Part shown: positions 1 through 8,624 of the stretch, one piece after another
Position numbering within the stretch: the stretch's first letter is position 1
How the letters are laid out: every line of letters starts with the position of its first letter
Assembly (NCBI GenBank): GCA_902826155.1
Contig: CADEDU010000110.1
Location: forward strand, 1 to 18,614
Source: an uncultured beta proteobacterium
GTDB lineage: Bacteria > Pseudomonadota > Gammaproteobacteria > Burkholderiales > SG8-39
Direction of reading: 5' to 3'
Length of the DNA: 18,614 nucleotides
Made by a program: the position numbers and the translations under genes
The notes under the pieces: model-generated
The model's database searches: none
What the model was told of the DNA's origin: nothing
The model's input: only the letters and a program-made list of their open reading frames with translations

Positions 1-878
1 TGAAGGCGCGCACCGTGGATTTGATGGTGCCGGCGGAAGCCGAGATCGTGATCGAGGGACTGATCGATCTGGAGAAGCTCGAGCCCGAGGCGCCGTTCGG
101 TGAGTCGCACGGCCACGTCGCGCTGGAAGAATTCAACATGCCGATGCGCGTAACGGCGATCACCCATCGTCGCAACGCGATCATCCCGAGCTACATCAGC
201 CAGGTCGCGCCGAGCGAGTCGAGCGTGATCAAGCGCGTCGCGTACGAGCCGCTGTTTCTCTCGCATCTGCGCGATGTGCTCGGCATTCGTGGCGTGACGC
301 GCGTGGCGCTGCACGAGCCGCTCACCGGCCTGCTGCGCGTGACGATCATCGCGATCGCGAAGGGCACGCCGCGCACCGAGATCTGGCGCGCACTGCACGG
401 CGCGGCGTTCTTCAAGGGCGACTGCGGCAAGCTCTGCATCGCGGTCAACGACGATATCGATCCGGACAACGCCGATGCGCTGCTCTGGGCGATGGCCTAT
501 CGGATGAACCCGGTGGCCGACGTGCAGCTCATTCCGCATCGCGGGCAGGGGCACGGCCCGAAGCGCGAGCATGGCGGCGAGGAAGACTCGACCATGCTGA
601 TGGACGCGACGATGAAAAGCGACATGCCGCCGCTCGCGCTGCCCAAGCGCGAGTACATGGAGCGTGCACGCGCGATCTGGGACGAACTCGGCTTGCCGCC
701 GCTGCGCCCGCAATTGCCGTGGTTCGGCTACTCGCTGGGCGACTGGCTGCCGCAGTGGGACGCCGCCGCGGCGCGTGCAGTAGCCGGCGAGTACCTGGAG
801 AACGGCCGCATCAGCGAGCGCCAGCAGCGCGGCGGGATCAAGCCCGAGACGAAGTTTCGGCCCGAGGGTGAAGGGTGA
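1..878 (+). CDS. UbiD family decarboxylase, C-terminal part (5' end outside window)
   Basis: Partial gene; its reading frame is already open at base 3, so the true start lies upstream. UbiD-family enzymes are prenylated-FMN-dependent (de)carboxylases of aromatic or alpha,beta-unsaturated acids, acting in the cytoplasm. What is seen: the segment VPAEAEIVIEG followed by EAPFGE (glutamate codons at 87-89 and 102-104). By motif this matches the two catalytic glutamates of the family, E277 and E282 in fungal Fdc1. Further on are the family-typical stretches SYISQVAPSESSVIK and FKGDCGKLCIAVNDDIDP. About 290 residues are present of a usual total near 450-500. The C-terminal tail is charged and ends TKFRPEGEG. 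A dehydrogenase gene follows 26 bases downstream, so the two are probably co-transcribed. The substrate cannot be told; ubiquinone biosynthesis UbiD is possible but the catabolic neighbour makes an aryl or hydroxyaryl acid decarboxylase more likely. Confidence 0.9.
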   Translation, partial: KARTVDLMVPAEAEIVIEGLIDLEKLEPEAPFGESHGHVALEEFNMPMRVTAITHRRNAIIPSYISQVAPSESSVIKRVAYEPLFLSHLRDVLGIRGVTRVALHEPLTGLLRVTIIAIAKGTPRTEIWRALHGAAFFKGDCGKLCIAVNDDIDPDNADALLWAMAYRMNPVADVQLIPHRGQGHGPKREHGGEEDSTMLMDATMKSDMPPLALPKREYMERARAIWDELGLPPLRPQLPWFGYSLGDWLPQWDAAAARAVAGEYLENGRISERQQRGGIKPETKFRPEGEG

Positions 879-904
879 AGGGTTCACAAACAAAGCGGGG
901 AGCA

Positions 905-1804
905 ATGAAACCAACCGTCGGAGTGATCGGCCTGGGCATCATGGGTGGCGCGATGGCGCAGGCGCTGTGCGAGTCGGGCTACAAGGTGGTGGGGTTCGAC
1001 ATCGCGCGCGAGGCGATGCAGCGGCTCAAACGCAACGGCGGCCGGCCGCTTGCATCGAGCACGGCGGTGGCGCAACAGGCCGATGTGATCATCACCTCGC
1101 TTGCTTCGGTTGCAGCACTCGACGACGCGTGCGGAAAGATCGCCGCGGCGAAACGGCGCAAGGGCATGGCACCGCTCACCGTGATCGAGATGAGCACGCT
1201 TCCTGTCGCCGACAAGGAGCGCTTCGCCGCTGCGTTGAAGAAGGCGCGCATCGCGGTCGCCGACTGCCCGATCAGCGGGACGGCCGCGCGCATGAAGGGT
1301 CGCACCTGGCAGATCCTGGTGAGCGGCCCCGCTGCGCTGTGCAAGCGCATCGATCCGATCCTGCACGTGTTCGCCGACAACCGGCCTTATGTGGGCGGAT
1401 ATGGCGCGGGCACCAAAATGAAATTCCTGGCCAATCATCTGGTGGCGATCTACAACGTCGCCACCGGCGAGCTGATGACCTTCGCGCGCAAGATGGGCCT
1501 GAACGCGAAGACGGTGCACCAGCTGTTCGGCTGGAGCCCGGTGTTGGGCCACGGCGTGCTCAAGCTGCGCGGCGGAATGATGGTCAATCGCAAGTACACG
1601 CCGGCGACGATGAAGGTCGACGTGTGGCAGAAGGACATGCAGGTCATCGGCGACATGGCCAAGTCGCTCGGCTGCGCGCTGCCGCTGTTCAACGCGTGTG
1701 CGCCGATCTACACCGCAGCCATGGGGCAGGGTCTGGCCAAGTCCGACACCGCCGCGGTGTGCGAGGTGCTGGAGAAGATGTCGGGGATGGGCGCTCGCCG
1801 CTGA
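905..1804 (+). CDS. NAD(P)-dependent 3-hydroxyisobutyrate dehydrogenase-like (beta-hydroxyacid dehydrogenase family)
   Basis: 299 residues, a normal family length. The family oxidises beta-hydroxy acids with NAD(P), or reduces the matching semialdehydes. The Rossmann motif GLGIMG is at residues 9-14 and starts right after the ATG, which favours ATG 905 over an in-frame GTG at 875 that overlaps the upstream stop codon as GTGA. A GGGGAG stretch sits two bases before ATG 905. The substrate-loop signature, usually DAPVSGG, reads DCPISGTAARMKGR (120-133), so the second glycine is replaced by threonine and the loop is basic; the substrate is probably not 3-hydroxyisobutyrate itself. The catalytic lysine and its partner asparagine fit K173 and N177 in KFLANHLVAI. 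It lies in the same transcription unit as the upstream UbiD-type decarboxylase, which suggests sequential steps on one hydroxy acid. The family is clear; the substrate is unknown. Confidence 0.9.
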   Translation: MKPTVGVIGLGIMGGAMAQALCESGYKVVGFDIAREAMQRLKRNGGRPLASSTAVAQQADVIITSLASVAALDDACGKIAAAKRRKGMAPLTVIEMSTLPVADKERFAAALKKARIAVADCPISGTAARMKGRTWQILVSGPAALCKRIDPILHVFADNRPYVGGYGAGTKMKFLANHLVAIYNVATGELMTFARKMGLNAKTVHQLFGWSPVLGHGVLKLRGGMMVNRKYTPATMKVDVWQKDMQVIGDMAKSLGCALPLFNACAPIYTAAMGQGLAKSDTAAVCEVLEKMSGMGARR

Positions 1805-1807
1805 TTC

Positions 1808-1850
1808 CGGGCGGATGCGCCCGCTACCGCCCGTCGCCAGCCGACGGGCG
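1808..1850 (+). terminator. two tandem GC hairpins after the dehydrogenase gene
   Basis: Four bases after the dehydrogenase stop codon there is a 6-bp stem CGGGCG/CGCCCG with a 4-base loop (1808-1823). It is followed by a perfect 9-bp stem CGCCCGTCG/CGACGGGCG with a 5-base loop (1828-1850). No T-run follows either stem, so this is not a textbook intrinsic terminator. It may still protect the 3' end of the message or help Rho-dependent ending. Confidence 0.45.
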
Positions 1851-1871
1851 TGGTCACGGCATGCCGAAAAT

Positions 1872-1889
1872 TTGGGATAAAGTTCCCAA
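1872..1889. promoter_or_regulatory. perfect 6-bp inverted repeat upstream of the secreted-protein gene
   Basis: TTGGGA and TCCCAA flank the 6-base spacer TAAAGT, in the only AT-leaning part of the 139-base gap, 54 bases before the ATG at 1944. The position suits a repressor operator or part of a promoter. No convincing -35/-10 pair with 17-base spacing was found around it, so the role is open. Confidence 0.3.
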
Positions 1890-1943
1890 TACGGTGCCGC
1901 AGTCATCCACCGTCAATCCGCCCCGAACTGGAGACTCCCGACC

Positions 1944-2465
1944 ATGAAGCAAACGGTAACCGCTGTTGCGCTCGCGATGAGCGCGGTCTTTGTCAGCTCC
2001 GCTTTCGCGCAGGAACGTCTGGCTCGCTTCGATGGCGGGATCGGCTCGCAACCCCTTGCCGGCACAGTGGCTGCGCCCATCGCGAACGACGTCAATGGGG
2101 TGCTGCCCGGTGGCAGGCCATGGATCATCAAGAAACTGCGCGCGACGATCGACGTCGACGGCAACATCCGCGCCAAAGGCGAAGGCCTGATCCTCGGTGG
2201 GGGTGGCGGAGTCGGCACGCGCGGCGGGGTTACGCAGGTGGCCGCGACACTGTTCTGCGGCGCGGCCGCGACGCTGGTCACGTTGAATTCGCCGGCAGTG
2301 CCGCTCGATACGCGCGGCGATTTCGAGATCCGCGACAAGCTGAGCGCGGTGCCGCCGTCAACTTGTGAGAATCCCGTGCTGATCATCCGCAATGCGCCCG
2401 GTGGTGTGCCCGGGGCGTGGTTCGCCGCTGGCATTCCCGAGCGCGATCGGCGCGGCGACGACTAG
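1944..2465 (+). CDS. small secreted protein of unknown function
   Basis: 173 residues. The N-terminus (MKQTVTAVALAMSAVFVSSAFAQ) is a clear Sec signal peptide with an AFA cleavage site after about residue 22, so the product should be periplasmic or exported. The ATG has a GGAG ten bases upstream. The mature part holds FDGGIGSQPL, PGGRPWIIKKLRATID, a glycine-rich turn ILGGGGGVGTRGG, and two cysteines (in TLFCG and STCEN) that could form a disulfide. The tail is charged (PERDRRGDD). It resembles uncharacterised secreted proteins of soil proteobacteria in style, but I recognise no named family and propose no function. It has its own upstream gap with an inverted repeat, so it is probably transcribed alone. 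It converges on kdpE, with only two bases between the stop codons. Confidence 0.8.
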   Translation: MKQTVTAVALAMSAVFVSSAFAQERLARFDGGIGSQPLAGTVAAPIANDVNGVLPGGRPWIIKKLRATIDVDGNIRAKGEGLILGGGGGVGTRGGVTQVAATLFCGAAATLVTLNSPAVPLDTRGDFEIRDKLSAVPPSTCENPVLIIRNAPGGVPGAWFAAGIPERDRRGDD

Positions 2466-2467
2466 GC

Positions 2468-3160
2468 TCAGTCGGTCAACAGGCGATAGCCCACGCCGAT
2501 CTCGGTCAGCAGGTAGCGCGGCTGAGCCGGCGTGCGTTCGATCTTCTCCCGCAACTGCTTCATGTATACGCGCAGGTAGTGTGAATCGTCGACGTGCTCC
2601 GGTCCCCACACCTGCGTAAGCAGTTTGCGCTGGGTTGCGACTCCGCCCTGATGCTGTGCGAGCGCAGTTAGCAAGCGGTACTCGACCGGCGTGAAGTGCA
2701 CGTCACCGCCTGGCCCTTTGGCCAACCGGCGACCAAGATCGATCTCGATCTCACCCAGTTTCAGAATCGCATCGCGTTCTTCGGTTCGCGCCGCCCGACG
2801 TAACGCCGCACGGACGCGCGCCAGCAGTTCACCGATCGCGAATGGTTTGGTGACGTAGTCGTCGGCTCCGGCGTCGAGCGCTTCGATCTTGCGCTGTTCG
2901 TCCGTGCGTGCCGACAGGATCACGATCGGCATCGACGACCACGCGCGTATAGCCTCGATCACCGTGCGACCGTCGGCGTCGGGCAGGCCCAGATCCAGAA
3001 GCACCAGATCGGGCTTGTGACTCTTCGCTTCGATCGTGGCGCGTTGCGCCGTGTCGGCCTCGATGGTCCGAAAACCCTCGGCGGTGAGCGCGGCGCCTAG
3101 CAGCCGGCGCAATTGGGGCTCGTCATCGACGATCAGAATCGCGTAAGCAGCGAGGGTCAC
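2468..3160 (-). CDS. kdpE: KdpE, response regulator of the kdp operon
   Basis: 230 residues, an OmpR/PhoB-type regulator. The receiver domain covers about 5-120, with the acidic pair D12-D13, the phosphate-accepting D56 in LVLLDLGLP, S83 in ILSA and K105 in VTKPF. The winged-helix DNA-binding domain covers about 130-228 and contains HFTPVEYRLLTALA and DDSHYLRVYMKQLREK, with the usual end TEIGVGYRLLTD. When phosphorylated by KdpD it activates the potassium pump operon. The start is GTG (3160-3158) and overlaps the kdpD stop as GTGA, showing translational coupling to the sensor kinase. Identity rests on sequence plus position in an intact kdp cluster. Confidence 0.96.
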   Translation of the reverse strand: MTLAAYAILIVDDEPQLRRLLGAALTAEGFRTIEADTAQRATIEAKSHKPDLVLLDLGLPDADGRTVIEAIRAWSSMPIVILSARTDEQRKIEALDAGADDYVTKPFAIGELLARVRAALRRAARTEERDAILKLGEIEIDLGRRLAKGPGGDVHFTPVEYRLLTALAQHQGGVATQRKLLTQVWGPEHVDDSHYLRVYMKQLREKIERTPAQPRYLLTEIGVGYRLLTD

Positions 3161-5919
3161 GGCACCGGCTCCTCGACCGGGAGCGCAGGCGAGGGCCCCT
3201 GCAGCGGCAGCGTCACGACGAAACGGGCGCCGCCAGTGGCTATGCGCTCGGCGTGAATCTCGCCTCCATGTGCCTGGGCGATCGCGCGGCAGATCGCAAG
3301 TCCCAAACCCACGCCGCCCACGGCGGTCTCTTCGCGGCCACGGCGAAATTTCTCGAACAGCGAATCGGGGTCGACGTCGGCGGGCAGTCCTGGTCCATTG
3401 TCACGGACCACCAGGACCAGTTGGCCGTCCTGCTCGCGCGCTTCGATGTGGATGTGCGTGCCCGGCGGTGTGTGCTTGGTGTTGTTCTCGATCAGGTTGT
3501 AGAGCAGCTGTTCGAGCAGCACCGGATCGGCGCTGATCAGGGCCGGTGCCTGATCGAGGCGCGTGCTCACGTCGTAGCCTTCGAGTCGCCCGGCCAGGCG
3601 ATGCAATGCCGCACCGACCACTTCCTCGATCGAGATCCACTCGGCGCGAGGCCGATGATGCTCGGACTCGATGCGCGCCATGTCGAACACGTTGCCGATC
3701 AGCTGCGTGAGTTGCGTGGTTTCGTCGACGATCGATTGCGCAAGCTCGCGCCGGGCCGTGGGTTGCATGGGTGAGTGCGGATCGGCCAGTGTGCTCGCCG
3801 CTCCGCCGATGACCGCCAAGGGGGTGCGCATGTCGTGCGAGATCGCCGCGAGCAGGCTGTTGCGCACCGATTCGGTCTGCGCCTGCACCATGGCCTGCTG
3901 TGCCGCATCGGCCAGCGCGGTTCGCTCCAGCGCAAGCGAGAGCTGTGCGGCAAACGTTTCGAGCAGATGCGCCTGCTCAGGCAGGAGGATGCGCCGGGCG
4001 TTGACCGGCAGCACGGCGAGCACGCCGAGCGCCGCGTGCCGGTCCGTAGTCGATTCCGCGACCGCGTCGGACCGAGAACGCAGCAGCGGCAGATAGCGTG
4101 CGGCGGCCGCAGGCAGCGTGTCGGTACCCAGCCCTGCAGGCTTGCCGTGATCTTGCACCCACTGCGCGACCGACAGATCGGCGCTGCGCAGCGATGCTGG
4201 TTCGGGCGTGCCACGCGGGGGCGCAAGCCGGCCGGCGTCATCGGGCATCAGCACGACCACCTGGGCATCGAACACTTCGCCGATGTGACGCACTGCCACG
4301 CGCGTCATCTTCTCGGTCCCGCGCGTGGAAGCGAGTTCGCGGCTCATCGCATACAGCAGTGCCGTGCGCCGCTCGCGATGACCGGCAACCCGTGCCTGCA
4401 GGCGCACGCTGGCCATGAGCTGTCCGATCAGCAGGCCCACTGCCATCAACACGGCGAAGGTGATGAAGTACTGGCCATCGGCAACGTCGAATGTGTAGCG
4501 CGGTTCAACGAAGAAGAAGTTGAACGCCAGGACCGAGAGTGCCGAGGCGAGCACCGAAGGGCGCTGACCGAAACGCCAGGCGACGATGACGATCGCGGCG
4601 AGGTACAGCAGCGCGGTGTTGGTGTCGTTGAGCACGGCGTCGGTGATCACGCCCGCGAGGGTTGCCAGCGCCACAACGCCGACGGTGAGCGCGTAGCGCG
4701 GCCAGCGCCGTTTGAACGATCGTGCCGGCATCAGGAATGAACGGCTTCGTGCAAGCATCGGACTGCGCGCCAGCCGGTCGGCTTCGGTCGTCTTCACCAC
4801 CGTGACGTCGATGCCGCGCGCGCGGTCGATCACGCGATCAACCGTTCCCGGATGCAACCAGCGCGTCCAGTGGCGGCGGCGCGAGGCGCCCAGGACGATG
4901 CGCGACACGTTGCGGGTGCGCGCGTACTCGACGAGTTCGTCGGCAACGGCGGCACCGCCGAGCGTTACGGTCTCGGCGCCCAGTTGCTCAGCCAGCCGGA
5001 GGCTCTCGATGCGTCGATTGCGCTCGGCCTCGGGCAGGCGGATCAATGCAGGCGTCTCGACGAACACCACGATCCACGGCGCGTGCAGTGCGGTCGCCAG
5101 TCGTTTGCCCGCGCGGATGAGCGCGTGGTCGTCGCTCGAGGGTCCGATGCCCACCAGCACGCGTTCCCCCGCGAGCCACGGTTGCCCGACCGCGGTGTCG
5201 CGCCGGTAGCGCTCCATCGCGGCATCGACACGCTCGGCGGTCTTGCGCAGCGCCAGTTCGCGCAGTGCAATGAGATTGCCCTTGCGGAAGAAGCTTGCGA
5301 TCGCGATACGCGCCTGCTCAGGAACGTACACCTTGCCTTCGTGCAGCCGCTGCAGCAGATCGTCGGGCGGTAGGTCGATCAGCTCCACCTCGTCGGCCGA
5401 CTCGAACACCGAGTCGGGCACGGTCTCCAATTGGGTCACTCCCGTCACCGCCGCAACCACGTCGTTCAAGCTCTCCAGATGCTGCACGTTGAGCGTGGCG
5501 TACACATCGATGCCGGCATCGCGAAGCTCTTCCACGTCCTGCCAGCGTTTGGTGTGACGCACCCCCGGCGCGTTGGTGTGCGCGAGTTCGTCGACCAGCA
5601 GCAGGGCCGGACGTCGTGCGAGCGCCGCATCGAGATCGAACTCGTGGACATTGCCGCCTGGCATGGCGGCGCGATACGCGATGCGATCGAGCCCCTCGAG
5701 CAGCCGCTCGGTTTCGGCGCGCCCGTGCGGCTCCACGTAGCCCACCACCACATCGACGCCTTCCGCGTGCCTGCGCCGTCCCGCTTCGAGCATCGCGTAG
5801 GTTTTGCCGACGCCCGCCGCGGCGCCAAAGAAGATCTTGAGCTTGCCGCGTCGCAGCCGTGCTTCCTCTGCCTGCACGTCGCGCAGCAGCGCGTCGGGAT
5901 CATTGCGACGTTCGATCAT
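3157..5919 (-). CDS. kdpD: KdpD, sensor histidine kinase for potassium limitation
   Basis: 920 residues, slightly longer than the E. coli protein (894). Domains in order: the KdpD N-terminal domain with Walker A GAAAGVGKT (32-40) and a Walker B-like LLLVDELAHTNAPG (106-119); a universal-stress-protein-like domain (about 250-375, starting VLVGIGPSSDD); four membrane segments (about 409-504); a GAF-like region; the HisKA H-box AAISHDMRTPLAV with H695 as phosphorylation site; and the ATPase with N-box LIENNTKHTP and G-boxes DNGPGLP and GVGLGLAI. It is an inner-membrane kinase/phosphatase that sets the phosphorylation of KdpE. All catalytic motifs look intact. It starts at ATG 5919, 64 bases after kdpC, and overlaps kdpE by four bases. 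Confidence 0.97.
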   Translation of the reverse strand: MIERRNDPDALLRDVQAEEARLRRGKLKIFFGAAAGVGKTYAMLEAGRRRHAEGVDVVVGYVEPHGRAETERLLEGLDRIAYRAAMPGGNVHEFDLDAALARRPALLLVDELAHTNAPGVRHTKRWQDVEELRDAGIDVYATLNVQHLESLNDVVAAVTGVTQLETVPDSVFESADEVELIDLPPDDLLQRLHEGKVYVPEQARIAIASFFRKGNLIALRELALRKTAERVDAAMERYRRDTAVGQPWLAGERVLVGIGPSSDDHALIRAGKRLATALHAPWIVVFVETPALIRLPEAERNRRIESLRLAEQLGAETVTLGGAAVADELVEYARTRNVSRIVLGASRRRHWTRWLHPGTVDRVIDRARGIDVTVVKTTEADRLARSPMLARSRSFLMPARSFKRRWPRYALTVGVVALATLAGVITDAVLNDTNTALLYLAAIVIVAWRFGQRPSVLASALSVLAFNFFFVEPRYTFDVADGQYFITFAVLMAVGLLIGQLMASVRLQARVAGHRERRTALLYAMSRELASTRGTEKMTRVAVRHIGEVFDAQVVVLMPDDAGRLAPPRGTPEPASLRSADLSVAQWVQDHGKPAGLGTDTLPAAAARYLPLLRSRSDAVAESTTDRHAALGVLAVLPVNARRILLPEQAHLLETFAAQLSLALERTALADAAQQAMVQAQTESVRNSLLAAISHDMRTPLAVIGGAASTLADPHSPMQPTARRELAQSIVDETTQLTQLIGNVFDMARIESEHHRPRAEWISIEEVVGAALHRLAGRLEGYDVSTRLDQAPALISADPVLLEQLLYNLIENNTKHTPPGTHIHIEAREQDGQLVLVVRDNGPGLPADVDPDSLFEKFRRGREETAVGGVGLGLAICRAIAQAHGGEIHAERIATGGARFVVTLPLQGPSPALPVEEPVP

Positions 5920-5983
5920 CGTGCGCAGCGGTGTGTTGCCTCGGACGGATGTGGAGCGGACGGGTCGAGGCGCTGGTATCGGC

Positions 5984-6556
5984 TCAGCCGCGACGATCCA
6001 GCGCCAGATTGAGCAACAGCACGTTTACACGCGGCTCGCCCAGCACGCCGAACGCGCGTGCGCTGGTGAAGCGTGCCACCAACGTTTCTACTTCGCTCGG
6101 GTCCATGCCGCGCTCGCGTGCGACGCGCTGCAACTGATAGCGCGCCGCGGCCGGCGAAATATCCGGATCGAGGCCACTTGCGGACGCGCTGACCAGATCA
6201 ACCGGGATTGGCGCGGCATTGTCGGGATCGGCCTTGCGCAGCGCCTCGATGCGCGCCTTCGCCGCCTCGATCAGCGCTGGATTGGTCGCGCTCATATTGG
6301 AGCCACCCGAGGCCAGACCGTCGTAGGGTAGCGGAGCCGTTGCAGATGGCCGGCTCCAGAAGTATTTCGGGTTGCTGAACGGCTGCCCGATGAGCGCCGA
6401 GCCGACCTGCCGTCCTTCGTGTTGGACGATGGAGCCGTTCGCGCGCTCGGGCATCAACCATTGCGCGAACGCCGTCACGGCGAGCGGGTAGAGGCAGCCG
6501 GTAAGCACGGTCATTACTGCCAGCATTCGCAGGCCGGGGATCAGCGCGTCGAACAT
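5984..6556 (-). CDS. kdpC: KdpC, potassium-transporting ATPase subunit C
   Basis: 190 residues, the same length as E. coli KdpC. One N-terminal membrane anchor (about 10-32, LRMLAVMTVLTGCLYPLAV) precedes a periplasmic domain with the family segments GSALIGQPFSNPKYFWSRPSA, ASGGSNMSATNP and SASGLDPDISPAAA. KdpC stabilises the KdpFABC complex and raises its affinity for ATP and potassium. The start is supported by a strong ribosome site AAGGAG seven bases upstream of the ATG. The gene begins 25 bases after kdpB, the only small gap inside the pump genes. Confidence 0.97.
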   Translation of the reverse strand: MFDALIPGLRMLAVMTVLTGCLYPLAVTAFAQWLMPERANGSIVQHEGRQVGSALIGQPFSNPKYFWSRPSATAPLPYDGLASGGSNMSATNPALIEAAKARIEALRKADPDNAAPIPVDLVSASASGLDPDISPAAARYQLQRVARERGMDPSEVETLVARFTSARAFGVLGEPRVNVLLLNLALDRRG

Positions 6557-6581
6557 GGAAGCTCTCCTTGCGTGTTACGGA

Positions 6582-8624
6582 TCAGACCCAGCCCAGACCG
6601 ACCAGCACCATGTCGATCAGCTTGATGCCGGCAAATGGAATCAGCAGGCCGCCTGCACCGTAGATCAGCAGGTTACGCCGCAACAACTGCGACGCGCTGG
6701 CCGAGTGGCTGCGCACGCCGACAATCGCGATCGGCAGCAGCGCGACGATGACGAGCGCGTTGAAGATCACCGCCGAGAGAATCGCCGAACCGGGTGAGGC
6801 CAGCTGCATCACATCGAGGCGGGCCAGCTGCGGATACGTCGGCGCGAACGCGGCCGGGATGATCGCGAAATACTTCGACACGTCGTTGGCGAGCGAGAAG
6901 GTCGTGAGCGCGCCGCGCGTGATGAGCATCTGCTTGCCGATGCGCACGACTTCGATGAGCTTGGTCGGATTGGAGTCCAGGTCCACCATGTTGCCGGCTT
7001 CCTTCGCCGCCTGCGTGCCGGTGTTCATGGCGAGCGCGACGTCGGCTTGGGCCAGCGCCGGGGCGTCGTTGGTGCCGTCGCCGCACATCGCGACCAGCCG
7101 TCCTTCGGACTGGTACTCGCGAATCAGCCGCAGCTTCGCCTCCGGGGTGGCCTCGGCCAGATAATCGTCGACGCCGGCCTCGGCCGCGATGGCCGCGGCG
7201 GTGAGGCGGTTGTCGCCGGTGACCATGACCGTCTTGATGCCCATCCTGCGCAGCTCGGCGAAGCGTTCCTTGATGCCGCCCTTGATGATGTCGCGCAGTT
7301 CCACCACGCCGAGCACGCGTGCGCCGTCGGCGACCACCAGCGGCGTTGCGCCCTTGCGCGACACGTCGGCGACGATCGCCTCGATCCGCTCGGGGACTCG
7401 CACGCCGCGCCGGGCGAGCCAGTGCGCGATCGCATCCGGTGCGCCTTTGCGGATCTGCCGGCCATCGATGTCGACGCCGCTCATGCGCGACTGCGCGCTG
7501 AAGGGCACGAAGGTGGCCTGCAGCTCGTGCAGCTCACGCGCACGAATGCCCATGCGCTTGGCCAGCACCACGATCGAGCGGCCTTCGGGCGTTTCGTCGG
7601 CGAGCGAGGCCAGTTGTGCCGCGTCGGCGAGTTCGGCTACCTCGGTGCCTTCTGCATGCCAGAAGGCACCGGCTTGTCGGTCGCCGAGCGTGATCGTGCC
7701 GGTTTTGTCGAGCAACAGCACGTCGACGTCGCCGGCCGCTTCGATCGCACGCGCCGAGGTCGCCACCACGTTCGCGCGCAGCATGCGGTCCATCCCGGCG
7801 ATGCCGATCGCCGAGAGCAGTCCGCCGATCGTGGTCGGGATCAGGCACACCAGCAGTGCGACGAGCACGCTCACCTCGACGACCGACCCCGCACCCGCTG
7901 TATCGACGGCGAAGCGCGAGAACGGGTACAGCGTCACCACGACCACCAGGAACACCAGCGACAGCGCGGCCAGCAGGATCGACAGCGCGATCTCGTTCGG
8001 GGTCCGTTGTCGCCTGGCGCCTTCCACCATCGCGATCATTCGATCGAGAAACGCTTCGCCGGGATTGGCGCTCACCCGTATCACCAGCCAGTCGGAGATC
8101 ACGCGCGTGCCGCCGGTGACCGCGGAGCGATCACCACCGGCGCCGCGGATCACCGGAGCCGATTCGCCGGTAATCGCGCTCTCGTCGACCGAGGCGATGC
8201 CTTCGACCGCATCGCCGTCGGCCGGAATGAAATGACCTGCCTCGACCAGGACGTAATCGCCGAGTCGCAATGCACCGGAGGCGACGGGCGCGCGCGCTGT
8301 GTCGCGCCGGGGGCCGGCAAGCTTTACCGCCGGGAGCTGCTGCTTCGCGTTGCGCAGACTCGCCGCCTGGGCTGCGCCGCGACCTTCGGCGAGCGTTTCG
8401 GCGAAGTTGGCGAGCAGCAACGTGATCCACAACCACGGTGCGATCGCGATGTTGAGGCGGTCCGGCGCCGCGGCAGCCAGCAAGGTGCACAGCACCGCAC
8501 CGAGCCACACCATCATCAGCACCGGGTTGTTCCACAGGGCTGCGGGCCACAGCCGCAGCAGCGCGCCGACGAGCGCCTGTCTGACGAGCGCTGCATCGAG
8601 GCGCGGGATGGCGTGCGTGCTCAT
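6582..8624 (-). CDS. kdpB: KdpB, P-type ATPase catalytic subunit of the potassium pump
   Basis: 680 residues (E. coli 682). The phosphorylated aspartate is D306 in [12 protein letters not shown]. The actuator-domain motif [11 protein letters not shown] and the hinge motif [17 protein letters not shown] are intact. Membrane segments are seen at the N-terminus ([17 protein letters not shown]), in the middle ([35 protein letters not shown]) and at the C-terminus. It hydrolyses ATP to drive potassium import through KdpA. An in-frame extension upstream would run into kdpA; I chose ATG 8624 because it gives the normal N-terminus MSTHAIPR and overlaps the kdpA stop codon by ATGA. Confidence 0.97.
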   Translation of the reverse strand: MSTHAIPRLDAALVRQALVGALLRLWPAALWNNPVLMMVWLGAVLCTLLAAAAPDRLNIAIAPWLWITLLLANFAETLAEGRGAAQAASLRNAKQQLPAVKLAGPRRDTARAPVASGALRLGDYVLVEAGHFIPADGDAVEGIASVDESAITGESAPVIRGAGGDRSAVTGGTRVISDWLVIRVSANPGEAFLDRMIAMVEGARRQRTPNEIALSILLAALSLVFLVVVVTLYPFSRFAVDTAGAGSVVEVSVLVALLVCLIPTTIGGLLSAIGIAGMDRMLRANVVATSARAIEAAGDVDVLLLDKTGTITLGDRQAGAFWHAEGTEVAELADAAQLASLADETPEGRSIVVLAKRMGIRARELHELQATFVPFSAQSRMSGVDIDGRQIRKGAPDAIAHWLARRGVRVPERIEAIVADVSRKGATPLVVADGARVLGVVELRDIIKGGIKERFAELRRMGIKTVMVTGDNRLTAAAIAAEAGVDDYLAEATPEAKLRLIREYQSEGRLVAMCGDGTNDAPALAQADVALAMNTGTQAAKEAGNMVDLDSNPTKLIEVVRIGKQMLITRGALTTFSLANDVSKYFAIIPAAFAPTYPQLARLDVMQLASPGSAILSAVIFNALVIVALLPIAIVGVRSHSASASQLLRRNLLIYGAGGLLIPFAGIKLIDMVLVGLGWV

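Noticed and set aside
1871..1900. GGAACTT on the minus strand, resembling a sigma-E -35 element
   Set aside because: No matching -10 element follows at the right distance, and it would drive transcription antisense to the dehydrogenase.
884..1906. 340-codon minus-strand frame and a 359-codon plus-strand frame (868-1947) over the dehydrogenase gene
   Set aside because: Both overlap the dehydrogenase, which has intact motifs, and both read as arginine-rich shadow sequence.
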